Shown: one piece after another, positions 1 through 10,973 of the stretch
Layout of the letters: each line of letters opens with the position of its first letter
Position numbering within the stretch: the stretch's first letter is position 1
Source: Camellia lanceoleosa
Taxonomy: Eukaryota; Streptophyta; Magnoliopsida; Ericales; Theaceae
Reading direction: 5' to 3'
DNA: 64,000 nt
Assembly: GCA_025200525.1 (NCBI GenBank)
Contig: CM045768.1
Location: forward strand, 53,693,177-53,757,176
Program-made: the position numbers and the translations under genes
Notes under the pieces: generated by a model
Told to the model about the DNA's origin: nothing
Seen by the model: the letters and a program-made list of their open reading frames with translations, nothing else
Databases searched by the model: none

Positions 1-2372
1 TTTCTTTTGAGTGTATTGGATTTGGAACCTCAACAAAGATAGATATGCAATGGTCTGAAACCGTTTTTATTTGTGTGTGGGGCAGGGGTGGCTCCAGGCT
101 TGGCACAGATGTTAGTACTTCTTTACAGTTAACCCTCGTAGCTGGGATACCTGACCTTCCATTCCAGATTTTGAATGATAATGAGTTGGGATGAATGCTA
201 CTTGTCAAACTTTGAACTTAGAAATTTCATTGCCATGAACTAATCAGGATTAGTTTAGCCAAGAAGTACTGTAGTTGTGAATCTTTTTGTGCAAAGTTCA
301 ATTACATAATGAACTGTTTGGAATCAGAAGTACTATACTAAATATTGGAAAATAATAGTTATTTTAAGGAAGATATTCATAAGAAGGTAAAGCAATTCTT
401 ATCTGTTTGGAATCAGATTGTTAGTGTTGAAGGAATTCAAGTTAATAGATAGGCAGATCAGTTGGAAAAGATTGGATCTGAGACATCTGACAGATGTGAA
501 TCCATGGTTTTATACTTTGTGGCATGGCAGTGTCTTACATGCTGCATGAGGTTGATTCATTGCGTCACAGTGAACTGACCTTGTAAAATATTGTTGAAAC
601 CAATTGATGCTATTGTTATAGCTTTATATTCAGTGAAGTTATTGCTTGAGGATGTTTGTTGAGTTGCTCAAAGGGTGTGCGTATAATGTGTAATTAGATG
701 GGGGAAAATATTTTTACTTGAAGCTTGAGCTTCCTTAGCTTATTGAGGTGGTCCCTTTTTTAGGATTACAGGTGTGCAATACGTGAGATCCTAAACAGGA
801 GGGAACCATTTTGCCTTTACTTTTTCAGTTACCTTATCTTTTTCACATTACTTGTGAGAAGCAAACGGAGCCTTAATTTAAGCATTCTTTGGAAACTAAT
901 GCATAGTGCTCTGTTTAATGGTGTGCAACTTAGAAAAATTACTGTGCTAGTTATGTGTGGTATAGTGGTATGGTTCAAGTTGATGGCCATGGATAAATAT
1001 AAGTTTGTGTAGAATGCAACAGTGAAACAAGATTCCAAGGGGCCTTCCTTAAATGATTGTGTTATGAACTGTTTCTTTTTTTTTGTACGATCCAGAGTCA
1101 TTTCTTGGTTGAAGTATAGTCTTTAAGCTGGATGGTGTTGCTGCATTCTGGGGAAGGAATGGTTGAGGATGACTAGATGTGGTTTGTCAAGACACATTTT
1201 GGGATAGAGATATTCTTACAAATAAGAGATCAAAGTATTGTATTTTTTCATTGCCTGTTTATCTGTCTGCTACCACCCCCAGTGTTTCCATGATCACTCT
1301 GCTTTGGGTATAGTATTCTATCTAACATAGACACAAATATGAGACATGGACATGACACTATACGGATATGATGGCATAGAAAATCTTAAAAGTAGGACAC
1401 AATATAGCAAGGACACATCAACATATTAATATATTTAACTATTATGCATGTTGTATAATAAAAAATATGTAATCTAATATAATAAACATATTGGAGGGTG
1501 TTAGTTGTGCTTTGAAAAATGCCAACATTGTTACGATTTAGAGATTCACCACAAAGGTTGTGTCCAGGAGAGTCCAATAAGTGTCGCCGAAGTGACCGGA
1601 AGGATTACTGGAGTACCTGAAATTATGAATTAATTTTTAAATTAGAACACGATGAAGAAGTGTCGAACTCTCAGGTACTAGTTTTCTTTAGCAATTTGGG
1701 AGTGTGTTTTTTTTCTTCTTTTTTTGGGGGTGATAGGCTAGTGTGTTTGTTGGTTATTGGTATCCTGCTGATGGGAGATGATTTGTATATTATTGGTAAA
1801 ATTGTAGGAAGATACTTTTGCATCATTATGAGTCTATGACCATAGACTCTGAATTTCCGTTACACAATATTTTTAGTAATTATGGCATTTCAAGGGGTTG
1901 AGTCCAGCTAAAACTTGCAGTATGTGATACTTGTGGAAAGTGCATATACATGAAGAATTGTTACTTCTCGCTTGCACTGGCATTCACCTCAAAGGCGTAT
2001 ATCCTTAAAGAGACAAGAAGTCTTCTTGTTTTAGATAAATAAGGCGTCTTACACTTAACAAGGGACCAGACCAAAGTGTAAATATTGTTGAAACGAATAT
2101 ACTCTCTGTTAGGAGGGAAGATAAGCACCATATGTACACTTTAATGTGTAATTGACTGATTTATTTTCTGAAACAACTTTCTTGAGTAACGTGATACAGT
2201 GGCATTCATTGATTCTTTTTTCACTGTTTTGCTTGTTTTGATAGAAAAATCTCCAAGTTGTTTTGTTTCTTCTTAAAAAAATGTGAATTATATATTTCTT
2301 CCTTTTTTTTTATAGGAGAATGTTCAGGTTAGTTGTGTCTTTTTTACTTTCATCTCTTTTATATACATTTTG
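1..2372 (+). other. No coding sequence found; probable intron of the RAB5IF-like gene
   Basis: I see no exon here with acceptable reading frame and splice sites. The expected upstream exon of the gene whose last exons lie at 8157-8419 (the first transmembrane part of a RAB5IF-type protein) was looked for and not found, so that exon probably lies left of the window. The sequence is unique-looking, AT-rich, with several polypyrimidine tracts. Intron assignment is inference. Confidence 0.4.
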
Positions 2373-2377
2373 GAGGG

Positions 2378-2600
2378 AGTTAGAATGTAAAATAAAGAAA
2401 TTAGGTTTGAAAGTTAGGAGGAAGAAGAAGAAGAGAGAAAACTTTTCGTATATATTGAAAAAATTGTTCTGCCTCAACTTTACATCAGTCAAATATATAT
2501 AAAAACCCTAAAGTCGCAATATGACCATCGTACCCTCAACCTAAGTAAATATTAACAAGAGAACAAAAGAACAAAAAAAACTAAAATAACTATTCTAACA
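2378..2600 (-). repeat. 3' LTR of the copia element
   Basis: 223 bp; on the minus strand begins TGTTAGAATA and ends CATTCTAACT. It differs from the other LTR by about ten substitutions plus short indels in an AAG-rich run, so insertion is not very recent. The outer end abuts the GAGGG target duplication. Confidence 0.92.
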
Positions 2601-2612
2601 CTCCCCCTCAAA
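2601..2612 (-). other. Polypurine tract of the copia element
   Basis: On the minus strand the 12 bases TTTGAGGGGGAG stand immediately before the TGTTAG start of the 3' LTR, the position where plus-strand DNA synthesis is primed in LTR elements. Confidence 0.8.
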
Positions 2613-5600
2613 CTGGAGCATAGAGATCGAACATGCCCAGCTTGGCAGACAAACGAAGAAACGAATGCCGAGCCAAAGGTTTGGTTAGAATATCACCCAA
2701 TTGATCCTCAGAACGAACATAAGGAGTCACCAGTTGCTTGCGGAGTAAGAGATCACGAATAAAATGGCAATCAACTTCGATATGTTTAAAAGGTGTCCCA
2801 TGAAACACAGGATTATTGGCAATGAAGATAGCAGCCTGATTGTCACAAAACATGATTATAGGAGTGGAAACAGAAAATCCAAAATCTTAGAGAAGAGACT
2901 GAACCCATAGCATCTCAGAAGCAGTATGAGCCATGGTACGATACTCAACCTCGGCACTAGAACGAGCAACGACAGTCTGTTTCTTGTTACGCCAAGTGAC
3001 AAGATTACCACCAACAAAAGTACAATAGCCCGAGGTGGAACGGCGGTCAGTCTTATTACCAGCCCAATCAGCATCACTGAAGCCAGTAACAGACAAAGAG
3101 GAAGATGGGTGATAGAGCAACCCCCGACCTGGAGCACGCTTTAAGTATTGCAAGATACGACACACAGCCACAAAATGGGGTTGGCGGGGAGCATGCATAA
3201 ATTGACTGACTACACCCACGACATAAGTAATATCTGGACGAGTGACAGTAAGATATATTAACTTGCCAACCAACCGATGATAACGACCAATATCAGGAAA
3301 GAAATCACCAGTGTCACCATCAAGCTTGACGCTAGAATCCATGGGAGTATTACTGGGGCGAGAGCCTAAGAGGCTAGTCTCAGTAAGAAGATCAAGAACA
3401 TACTTCCGTTGAGAAAGAAACAAGCCCTGAGAAGAGCAAGCAACTTCAATCCCAAGAAAATACCGAAGATGGCCCAAGTCTTTGGTGTGAAATTGTTGTC
3501 CCAAATATTGCTTCAAAGCAGCAATACCATTGGAGTCACTCCCTGAAATGATGATGTCATCCACATAAACAATAAAAACAATACGCCCAGTAGACGAGTG
3601 GCGAACAAAAACAGAGTGATCAAAAGTGGAACGGTGAAATCCATAGGCAAGCACAACAACACTGAAGTGATCAAACCAGGCATGTGGGGATTACTTAAGA
3701 CCATACAAGGCCTTCCGCAATTGACAAACAAGATGCTCTTTGCCGGGAACAACATAGCCAGGGGGCTGATCCATATAGACCTCCTTGTGGAGATCACCAT
3801 GGAGAAAGGCATTCTTGATATCCAGTTGATATAAAGGCCAAGACTGATTAACTGCAACAGAGAGGAGAATCTGAACAGAGTTAAGACGGGCCACAGGAGA
3901 AAAGGTCTGAAAGTAATCAACACCATAGGTTTGGGTGTAGCCTTTAGCTACCAGGCAAGCCTTAAGTTGCTCAACAGTTCCATTAGGAAGATACTTAACA
4001 GTATAAATCCAACGACAACCCACAATAGATTTGCCAGATGGCAGAGGGGTAAGGTCCCAAGTCTGATTTTGATGAAGAGCATGCATTTCCTCATCCATGG
4101 CAGACTTCCAACTAGAGATGGACATAGCCTCCAGATAGGTGCAAGGAATGGAAATACTAGACAAGTTACAAGCAAAAGAGTGAAGAACAGGAGAGAGGCG
4201 ATCATAAGAAACGAAATGAGCAATAGGATGTTGAGTGCAAGTGCGTTTACCTTTGCGAAGTGCAATAGGAAGGTCATCAGATGGTAGAGCAACAGGTGGA
4301 ACAGCGGCCTCAGATGAAGGAGATGAACTGGTCAGGCCATAAAACACAATGCGACGAGCTTGAGACCGTTGTTAAACCTGCAAATGAGGGTTAGAAGTGA
4401 GAGGAGATGGAGAGGATATAGGAGTGGATGTGGAAGGAGCACAAGAGGGAAGAGTAGGAGTGAGAGAGGCTGGCTCCCCCTCACAAGAAGAGAGAAGATC
4501 AGTAGATAACTGTTGCCCAGAGGAAGAAAAAAACGGAGTAGACTAAAAAAAAGTTACATCAGCACTAACAAAGTAGCGACGAGAGTCAAGATGATAACAC
4601 CGGTACCCTTTTGAGTGCGAGAATAACCTAAGAACACACACTTGCGTGCGAGGAGATAACTTATCCAACCCAGGTCAAGAACATCGACAAAGGCCACACA
4701 CCCAAAAAATGCGAAGAGGCAAGGGAAAAGTAGATGTGGTGGGATATAACAGAGAATAGGAGATGTGTGTACAACACTAGAGGGCATGCGATTGATAAGC
4801 AAACAAGCGGTGAGAACGGCATCGCCCAAAGCTGTTTGGGACATGCATATTGAACATCGAGGTGCGAGCAACATCTAGCAAATGGCGGTGTTTACGCTGC
4901 AACACCATTTTGCGAGAATGTATGAGAACAACTAGTTTGATGAATAATACCATGAGCATCACAAAAGGTAGTTACAATAGATTGCACATATTCTAAGGCA
5001 TTATCAGACCGAAATATCTTAATACGTTGGCCAAATTGAGTAAAGATTTCATTATAAAACTTAGAAATGATGGAAGGCAAATCAGATCTTTGTTTCATTA
5101 AAAACAACCAAGTCATCCGAGAGTAATCATCCACAAAAATAACAAAATAAAAGAACCCATTAACAGTGGGAGTTCTAAAAGGACTCCAAATATTTGTATG
5201 GACAAGAGCAAAAGACTCAGACACACGACTAACACTACGACGAGGAAAAGAACTACGATGATGCTTCCCAAATTGACAAGCTTCACACTCAATCTGAGAA
5301 ACATGACTCAAACCCGGAACAGCTAACTTGAGCTTGGCCGAGGAGGGATGTCCCAAGTGAAAATGCCACTAAAGAGGAGATACACTAGCATTCAACACAG
5401 CAGATGGAGGAGGAGGATAAGTCTCAGCGTCCAAAAAGTATAAGCCATCCTTCTCATGCCTCAAACTAATCATCCTCTTGGTCTGGAGGTCCTGCAAAAC
5501 ACATGAAGTAGGAGAAAAGGTTATTGAACAATGGAGAGCTTGAGTCAATTGGCTAACAGAAAGCAAATTAAATGGAAATTTAGGAACATAAAGACCAGAA

Positions 5601-6895
5601 GGTAATGACAGGGATGGAGTGGGATGAAGAGGACCTTGACCACAGACAGGCCGAGAAGATCCATCAGCAAGTATAATGGTATGATCAACAGGTCTAAGAG
5701 TATCAAAAAGAGAGGAATTACCAGAGACATGAGAACTAGCACCAGAGTTTAGGAGCCAAGGCTGAGAGGACTTAGCCACACATGCAATATTACCTGAACT
5801 AGCCATGGTAGCAGTAGAGGATGAAGGTAGACTAGGCCGGAGAGACTGAACAAGGGCAGTAAACTCACTAATTTGAGTAGTGAGTGTCTCATGCGAAGTA
5901 ACAGGAGAAGCATCCGAGCCAATAGACAACAAGGAAGACTGTGAGGATGGGACATCCATAACCTGATGGACATGATCAGGTTTGCCATACTTCTGCCAAC
6001 ACCAAGGTTTAGTATGACCTTGGGAACCACAATGAGTACACTTGCGATCTCCACGTGTACGAGAACCAGGTCCACTACTACCTCTACCACGGAAACCACC
6101 ACGTGAGCCACCACTACGAGAACCACCTCCACGAGAGCCCCGTGAACCAGAAGAAGAGCTCTGGGAACCAGAAGAACTATGAAAACCCCCATGAGTAGAC
6201 CCATGATCACCACTACTAGAAACCAATGCAGAAGATGATAAAGAAGAGGACCCAGAAGTGAATTGTGCTTGTCCCAATGAAGAGCGTAACAACCTAGAAT
6301 AGGCATTGGCAGCTGAAGGTAGAGTGTCACTGGTAAGAATCTGATCTTTGAACTCTCGCAACTCAGAATCTAAGCCAAAAAGTAAAGAAACCATCATAAA
6401 CTCCTCCCAATGTTGTTTCTGCTTGTTCACATCAGTAGTGAAAGGTCGATACTGCAGTAACTGATCCCACAAAGTCTTGAGACTACTATAATAATCAGGG
6501 AGAAACCAGCCAGCTTGACACATAGCAAAAATCTATTCATATAACTCGTAGACTCGAGAGACATTACTTTGATTTGAAAAAGACTCAGCAAGGGAGTCTC
6601 AAATGGCCTTAGAGGTATTACAAAATTCCACGGTAGTAGCAACCTCTGGTTTCAGACTATGCCAAATCTAACCCATAACACAAGAATCCTCACAACACCA
6701 ATCATCATAATCTTTATCATTAATAGGAGGAGGGAGTTCACTAATAAAGCGGGACTTCTTCTTACCTCGTAAGAAAATTTTGACAGCGTGGGCCCAAGTT
6801 AAATAATTAGCACCATTCAATTTCTTTGTAGTGATAAATTTAGGCATGTCATCATCCTTACCCATAGTTATAGCCTTAGCCTCAATCTCAACCAT
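2608..6895 (-). pseudogene. Copia gag-pol polyprotein, broken
   Basis: Decayed gag-pol read on the minus strand. Gag begins near 6895 (MVEIEAKA...), with the copia gag phrase LNGANYLTWAHAVKIFL. A CX2CX4HX4C zinc knuckle (CTHCGSQGHTKPWC) lies near 6035. The protease motif reads NSGASSH, where the catalytic residue is normally Asp. The integrase piece (4892-5356) keeps the C-x2-C finger half, an RSDNA segment and QNGVA, but its first catalytic position reads HTNIW rather than HTDIW. RT pieces contain [13 protein letters not shown] and YVDD; RNase H contains DADWAGNKTDRRSTSG and ends with the copia-typical LTKPLA (2608-2853). In-frame stops or frame changes near 6668, 5357, 4890, 3690, 3654 and 2887 break it. 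Confidence 0.9.
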
Positions 6896-7085
6896 AATGA
6901 TCAACCACACAAAATTCTCAACACGAGCACGAAAGGGCAAAATACTTGCAAACAGCCAATACCCACACCAACAATCACCAATATGGACACAGAACTAGCC
7001 CAAAAACCAAAAATTCACAAAAAAAACAGGCAAAAGAGAGGAGAATACAGGTCTGCCAACCAATTTTGGACCCAAATTAGACTAA

Positions 7086-7249
7086 GGCCAAGTTTGGCAT
7101 AGTCTAAATAATACAAAAAGTCAAAAAGTCACTATCCTGTTTAAGTCACATCACCTCTCTAACACATCACATCAAACCCAACCCAAACCCAACCCATATA
7201 AGCCAATAAGTCAAAAAGTGCACTTTTTTAGAACATCCCAAACCAACCC
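7086..7249. mobile_element. Tourist-type MITE nested in the copia element
   Basis: 164 bp between TAA target duplications (7083-7085 and 7250-7252). Left end GGCCAAGTTTGG and the reverse complement of the right end GGGTTGGTTTGG form imperfect terminal inverted repeats of the PIF/Harbinger type. No coding capacity. It interrupts the copia 5' untranslated region. Confidence 0.65.
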
Positions 7250-7767
7250 TAACACATCAACTCAACAGTAGCAATCAATAAAGAGAGGACAAATATCCCT
7301 TGCTAGAAGGATTTCAGCCCTTATATAGAAACCTTCAATAGGTAGAACTGAAGAAAATAGGGTTACTGGACCAGAAACAGGCAATAATCAAACAAAATAT
7401 CAACCCAGCCGTAGTAAAACTACAAATTAAGATCAAAGACCCTTAGAGTGGTGATTTTCGGCTCCTAGGGAAGTGAGCCCAGCAAGAAAAACCAGAAAAA
7501 AATAATTCCAAAGGTAGATTCAAAAAAACAATTCCAAAAACACGAAATACTTTCAAAAATCGAAAACTCACATCAAGGATGATCAAAAAATTTCACAGAA
7601 ATCACCATAAATCTCAAGAGGCAATTTCAAGTCTAGGGGTGAAGGACCCGTCCGTACAGTGCTTATGTCATGCTAACGTCATCGTACGGCTGATGACATC
7701 AGCACGTCTTGGTCACCACAGATCGATCTCTAGAATTTGTAGAAACCTTTCTGATGAAGAAGAGATT

Positions 7768-7779
7768 GCTCTAATACCA
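7768..7779 (-). other. Primer binding site of the copia element
   Basis: Minus-strand TGGTATTAGAGC directly inside the 5' LTR matches, with one change, the TGGTATCAGAGC complement of the initiator methionine tRNA 3' end used by plant copia elements. Confidence 0.85.
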
Positions 7780-8007
7780 AGTTAGAATGTGAAATAAAGA
7801 AATTAGGGTTGAAAGTTAGGAGGAAGAAAAAGAAGAAGAAGAGAGAACTTTTCGTATATATTGAAAAAATTGTTTTGCCTCAACTTTGCATCAGTCAAAT
7901 ATATATAAAAACCCTAAAGTAGCAATATGACCATCGTACCTTCAACTTAAGTAAATATTAACAAGAGAACAAAAGAATAAAAATAACTAAAATAAATATT
8001 CTAACAG
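7780..8007 (-). repeat. 5' LTR of the copia element
   Basis: 228 bp, the partner of 2378-2600. Outer end TGTTAGAATA on the minus strand abuts the GAGGG target duplication; inner end abuts the primer binding site. Confidence 0.92.
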
Positions 8008-8156
8008 AGGGAAAACTAAAAACTCAGGAAATCTATATGCCCTGACATTTCTTCAAATAATCGTACTTGAAATGTTTGATAATAGTGAACGAAATTCATT
8101 TATGATATATGTGGTAACACCCGCAATCAACTTGTAATACCAACTTTGGTTCTCAG

Positions 8157-8419
8157 GTTTCTGGTGATATCCTCTGGAATTATATATGGTTATTATGCAA
8201 TGATACTAAAGATTGATGAAGAAGAATTTGGTGGCCACGGGGCTCTCCTCCAAGAGGGACTTTTTGTCTCTATAATGCTGTTCCTGGTATTTAAAACATC
8301 TATTTATTGTTGTTTTCTCTCTCTTTAAAAATTCCTTTGCTCGTCTGCTAACTAGCTAACTATTCCGTTCTGGTCTTCAGCTTGCATGGATTTTAGTATA
8401 CAGCTTGGTGCACTTCTGA
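8157..8419 (+). CDS. RAB5IF / Rab5-interacting family membrane protein, last two coding exons
   Basis: Two exons encode the C-terminus of a small RAB5IF-family (C20orf24/OPTI-like) protein. Exon 8157-8286 follows the acceptor TTCTCAG and ends before donor GTATTT; exon 8381-8419 follows TCTTCAG and ends in TGA at 8417-8419. Joined in frame they give FLVISSGIIYGYY, then KIDEEEFGGHGALLQEG, then two hydrophobic stretches ending in WILVYSLVHF. The IDEEEFGG segment between membrane helices and the final Y-S-x-V-H-F are family hallmarks as I recall them. The human relative is linked to respirasome assembly and to a membrane-protein insertion complex at the ER; the role of the plant protein is inferred. 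Upstream exons, with the first membrane helix, are not in the window. No lesion is visible in these two exons. Confidence 0.85.
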
Positions 8420-8640
8420 TTTTCTGGGTTCCCGACTTAGAACCTCCTCTCTCCTCTTTCTCTGTCCGAGGCTTCAGCTGCCCTGACAACAATTTGGAAT
8501 CTGTAGTGAAGTTTTCCATTTCCATTTCACTATTGTGCAATACTCAAAATTCTGATGGACTAAATACCTTTCAGAACCAGGGTAGATAAGCTGGCTCTTT
8601 CAATGATAATTTTATTCCTTTAGCATCATCCCATAGAATG
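8420..8640 (+). other. Probable 3' untranslated region of the RAB5IF-like gene
   Basis: Directly follows the TGA stop. Low-complexity-free sequence with an ATAATTTTATTCC stretch near 8605 that could serve polyadenylation. End point is a guess. Confidence 0.35.
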
Positions 8641-9085
8641 TAGCAGAGTGAGTTCCAAGTAGTCGAGTTTTTGTTTTTTGTTTTCATTACCGGCATCAGC
8701 ATTTCTCCTTTGGGATTCTGCCCATACGAGTGAGCTGTTGTGTTTGGTTCCATATTTTGTGGATTTGCGGCACTGACAACCCTGTCATTAATACTGTGGT
8801 GACACAAATAAGACGAGAAATAAAATAACTAAAAAAAATTATCATCATAGTAAATCCTTGAACATACAATTTAAAAAAATTCATATTGTTATTCAGGTTC
8901 AAAAATATTATATTCATTTTTTAGATTAATGATATGCTATGTTATTAACTATGTTAATTATTTATTCTCTAATTATCAATCTATTATCTTGTTTACACAT
9001 TACTTGATTTAGAAAGTGCCCTTATATAAATATTCATTAAGATGGCCCCTTCTTGACGGCGAAGAAGACGATGACAGTGGGTCCC
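8641..9085. other. Intergenic, AT-rich; nothing recognised
   Basis: No gene-like reading frame or repeat ends seen between the RAB5IF 3' region and the tandem duplication at 9086. Confidence 0.4.
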
Positions 9086-9530
9086 ACTTGTCACCCTCCA
9101 TCACGCAAGGCCAGACGGAGATGCTTGAGCCGGCAGCCATGGACGACTGCTGCGGCTGCAGTGCTGGTGTGGTTGCTTTATTACGAATACAATAATGTTT
9201 GGTAGTTCAAATTTTATAATCCAAATGGCTTGAATGTCTCAAATGATGTCATTTGATACATTTGAGCCATTCAGGTCACACAAATTGGAGTTACCAAATA
9301 TTTTTATTTATACTTGTCACCTCTCCATCACGCAAGGCCAGATGGAGATGCTTGACCCGGCGGCCATGGACGTCTATGCTGTGGCTGCAGTGTTGATGTG
9401 GTTGCTTTATTATGAATACAATAATGTTTGGTAGTTCGAATTTTTATAATTCAAATGGCTCGAATGATGTCGTTTTGATACATTTGAATCATTCGTGTCA
9501 TACAAATTCGAGTTACAAACATTTTTCTTA
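9086..9530. repeat. Two-copy tandem duplication, period about 226 bp
   Basis: Copy 1 (9086-9311) and copy 2 (9312 to about 9530) both begin ACTTGTCACC and share CATCACGCAAGGCCAGA, GTGGTTGCTTTATTA and AATACAATAATGTTTGG in the same order. Copies have diverged by substitutions and small indels. Neither holds a credible gene. Confidence 0.8.
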
Positions 9531-10896
9531 CTGAATAAAAGGTGGGGTCGGAATGGGAAAGTTGGATTCGGGCCACAAATATGGTTATTTATAGTGTGTG
9601 ATGGGATGAAAATGCCCTCTGAGATTATGGTTCGTATTTCGCGCTGAAATCTCTCATGGTTTGTTTCCATTTTTGTGGTATTAGTTGTGGTCTCGGGCCT
9701 TCTTATAAATGCAGTTTTTATTTTATTTATTTATTTAAATATTTTATTATTATTTAAGGAAACAAAAAAATAAACGGATAAATTACACTCTCTTAAATTT
9801 GAACAAAAATATAATTAATTTTATATATTTAACATAATTATACTGATTTCTTTTGACATTTTATTTAACATAATTGTTAAATAAATTTTCAACAGTGATT
9901 TGCTAGCCGTGTAAATAAAAAAATTAGTTTTATTATATATTTTTTTATACTAGAATATATATATTTATTTTTGTTTATTCTAGTGTCTGCCTAATATTTG
10001 CATTAGTTTCAATTACTTTACCTTTACTTAAAAAAAGATATCAGTGTAATTATGTGATACGACTGATTTAAATTTTTCCAAATCTAAAGAGATGTGAGTG
10101 TCATTTATCCTAAATAAAAATTATTGGAGGAATAACATATTAATGTATATTTTGAAGAAAAAAAAAATTAGATTAATGAGAAACTTTAAGAACTTTAATT
10201 ATTAAGAACATAAATTTTTCTATGTCTATATAATTATTTTTTGAAAGTACAATTGATTTGTAATTTGTTCACAATTATTTCTCCTTTTTAGTCATTATTT
10301 CTCTATAAATTCAAAATACAAACATATATAAATGAATGAATACTCTAATCCAATGAGAACCTTAAATTGATGCGTTTAAAATTGGGATTGGAAGAGATTC
10401 TCTCTCAAATTACCAATTGGAAGTGTTGTTAGATTAACTATGACATCTCACAAAACGAATAACTAACTTTATTATTAAATTATATTTATTTTAAAAAAAA
10501 TAAACGATAAATATAAATTTAATGATAGGCCTTTTGTTTTTTTATTTAAAGCAACGTGATTCACTTAATTTGATTTTTTTTACATAATTTAAATTGATTA
10601 TTTTGTAGGATAATAATTTATGAATTGATAAATCCCCCAAAGCCAACCCTTTTGGAATCATGGGTGTTTTATGTCATATTTAGAAGGTAACCATAATAAT
10701 AGGACACAACCCTTGAATGGTTCAACAAATCATTCCTGCTTCTATTCTCTCTCTGCAATTCTTGTATTGCTTCTCAAGCAATTCCATATACCTTTCCAAA
10801 AATTTTGTTCCCCAATCCATATACCCATTACCTTTTGATTGATATTGTATCCCATAATAGTCTCTGTTTTACATTGCATTCTCTCATCCTTCAGAT
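9531..10896. other. AT-rich intergenic region and promoter side of the GT47 gene
   Basis: Very AT-rich with no coding signal. Pyrimidine-rich sequence (TTCTATTCTCTCTCTGC) near 10740-10760 looks like leader or core-promoter surroundings of the gene that starts at 10929-10974. No clear TATA box chosen. Confidence 0.35.
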
Positions 10897-10929
10897 ATGT
10901 CTCTGATCAAAGATTGCACAAGAAGTTGA
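10897..10929 (+). promoter_or_regulatory. Possible upstream ORF in the GT47 leader
   Basis: ATG at 10897 opens a 10-codon frame ([10 protein letters not shown]) whose TGA stop (10927-10929) overlaps the A of an ATG at 10929 that is in frame with the enzyme, giving TGATG. It would matter only if transcription begins upstream of 10897. Confidence 0.4.
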
Positions 10930-10973
10930 TGATCCATCGGAGACTCTTCTGGCCAAGAGCCCGCCGACAAAAG

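Larger units (their letters stand above)
2378..8007 (-). mobile_element. Ty1/copia LTR retrotransposon, degenerate, minus strand
   Basis: A complete but decayed copia element of 5.63 kb. The two LTRs (2378-2600 and 7780-8007) are closely similar and the element is flanked by a perfect 5-bp target duplication GAGGG (2373-2377 and 8008-8012). On the minus strand it reads 5' LTR, primer binding site TGGTATTAGAGC, gag with zinc knuckle, protease, integrase, reverse transcriptase, RNase H, polypurine tract, 3' LTR: the copia order, with integrase before RT. Coding is interrupted by several stops and frame changes, so it cannot encode its own polyprotein. A small Tourist MITE is nested in its 5' untranslated part. 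It lies antisense in the probable intron of the RAB5IF-like gene. Confidence 0.95.

Noticed and set aside
2310..2340. Possible 12-bp micro-exon GAGAATGTTCAG between an AG and a GT
   Set aside because: The phase would fit, but the encoded residues do not match the RAB5IF family before FLVISSG, and nothing upstream supports it.
10839..10973. Upstream extension of the galactosyltransferase frame
   Set aside because: The frame is open but begins at TTG, not ATG, at 10839. The added residues do not resemble the family; ATG 10929 remains possible and is noted.
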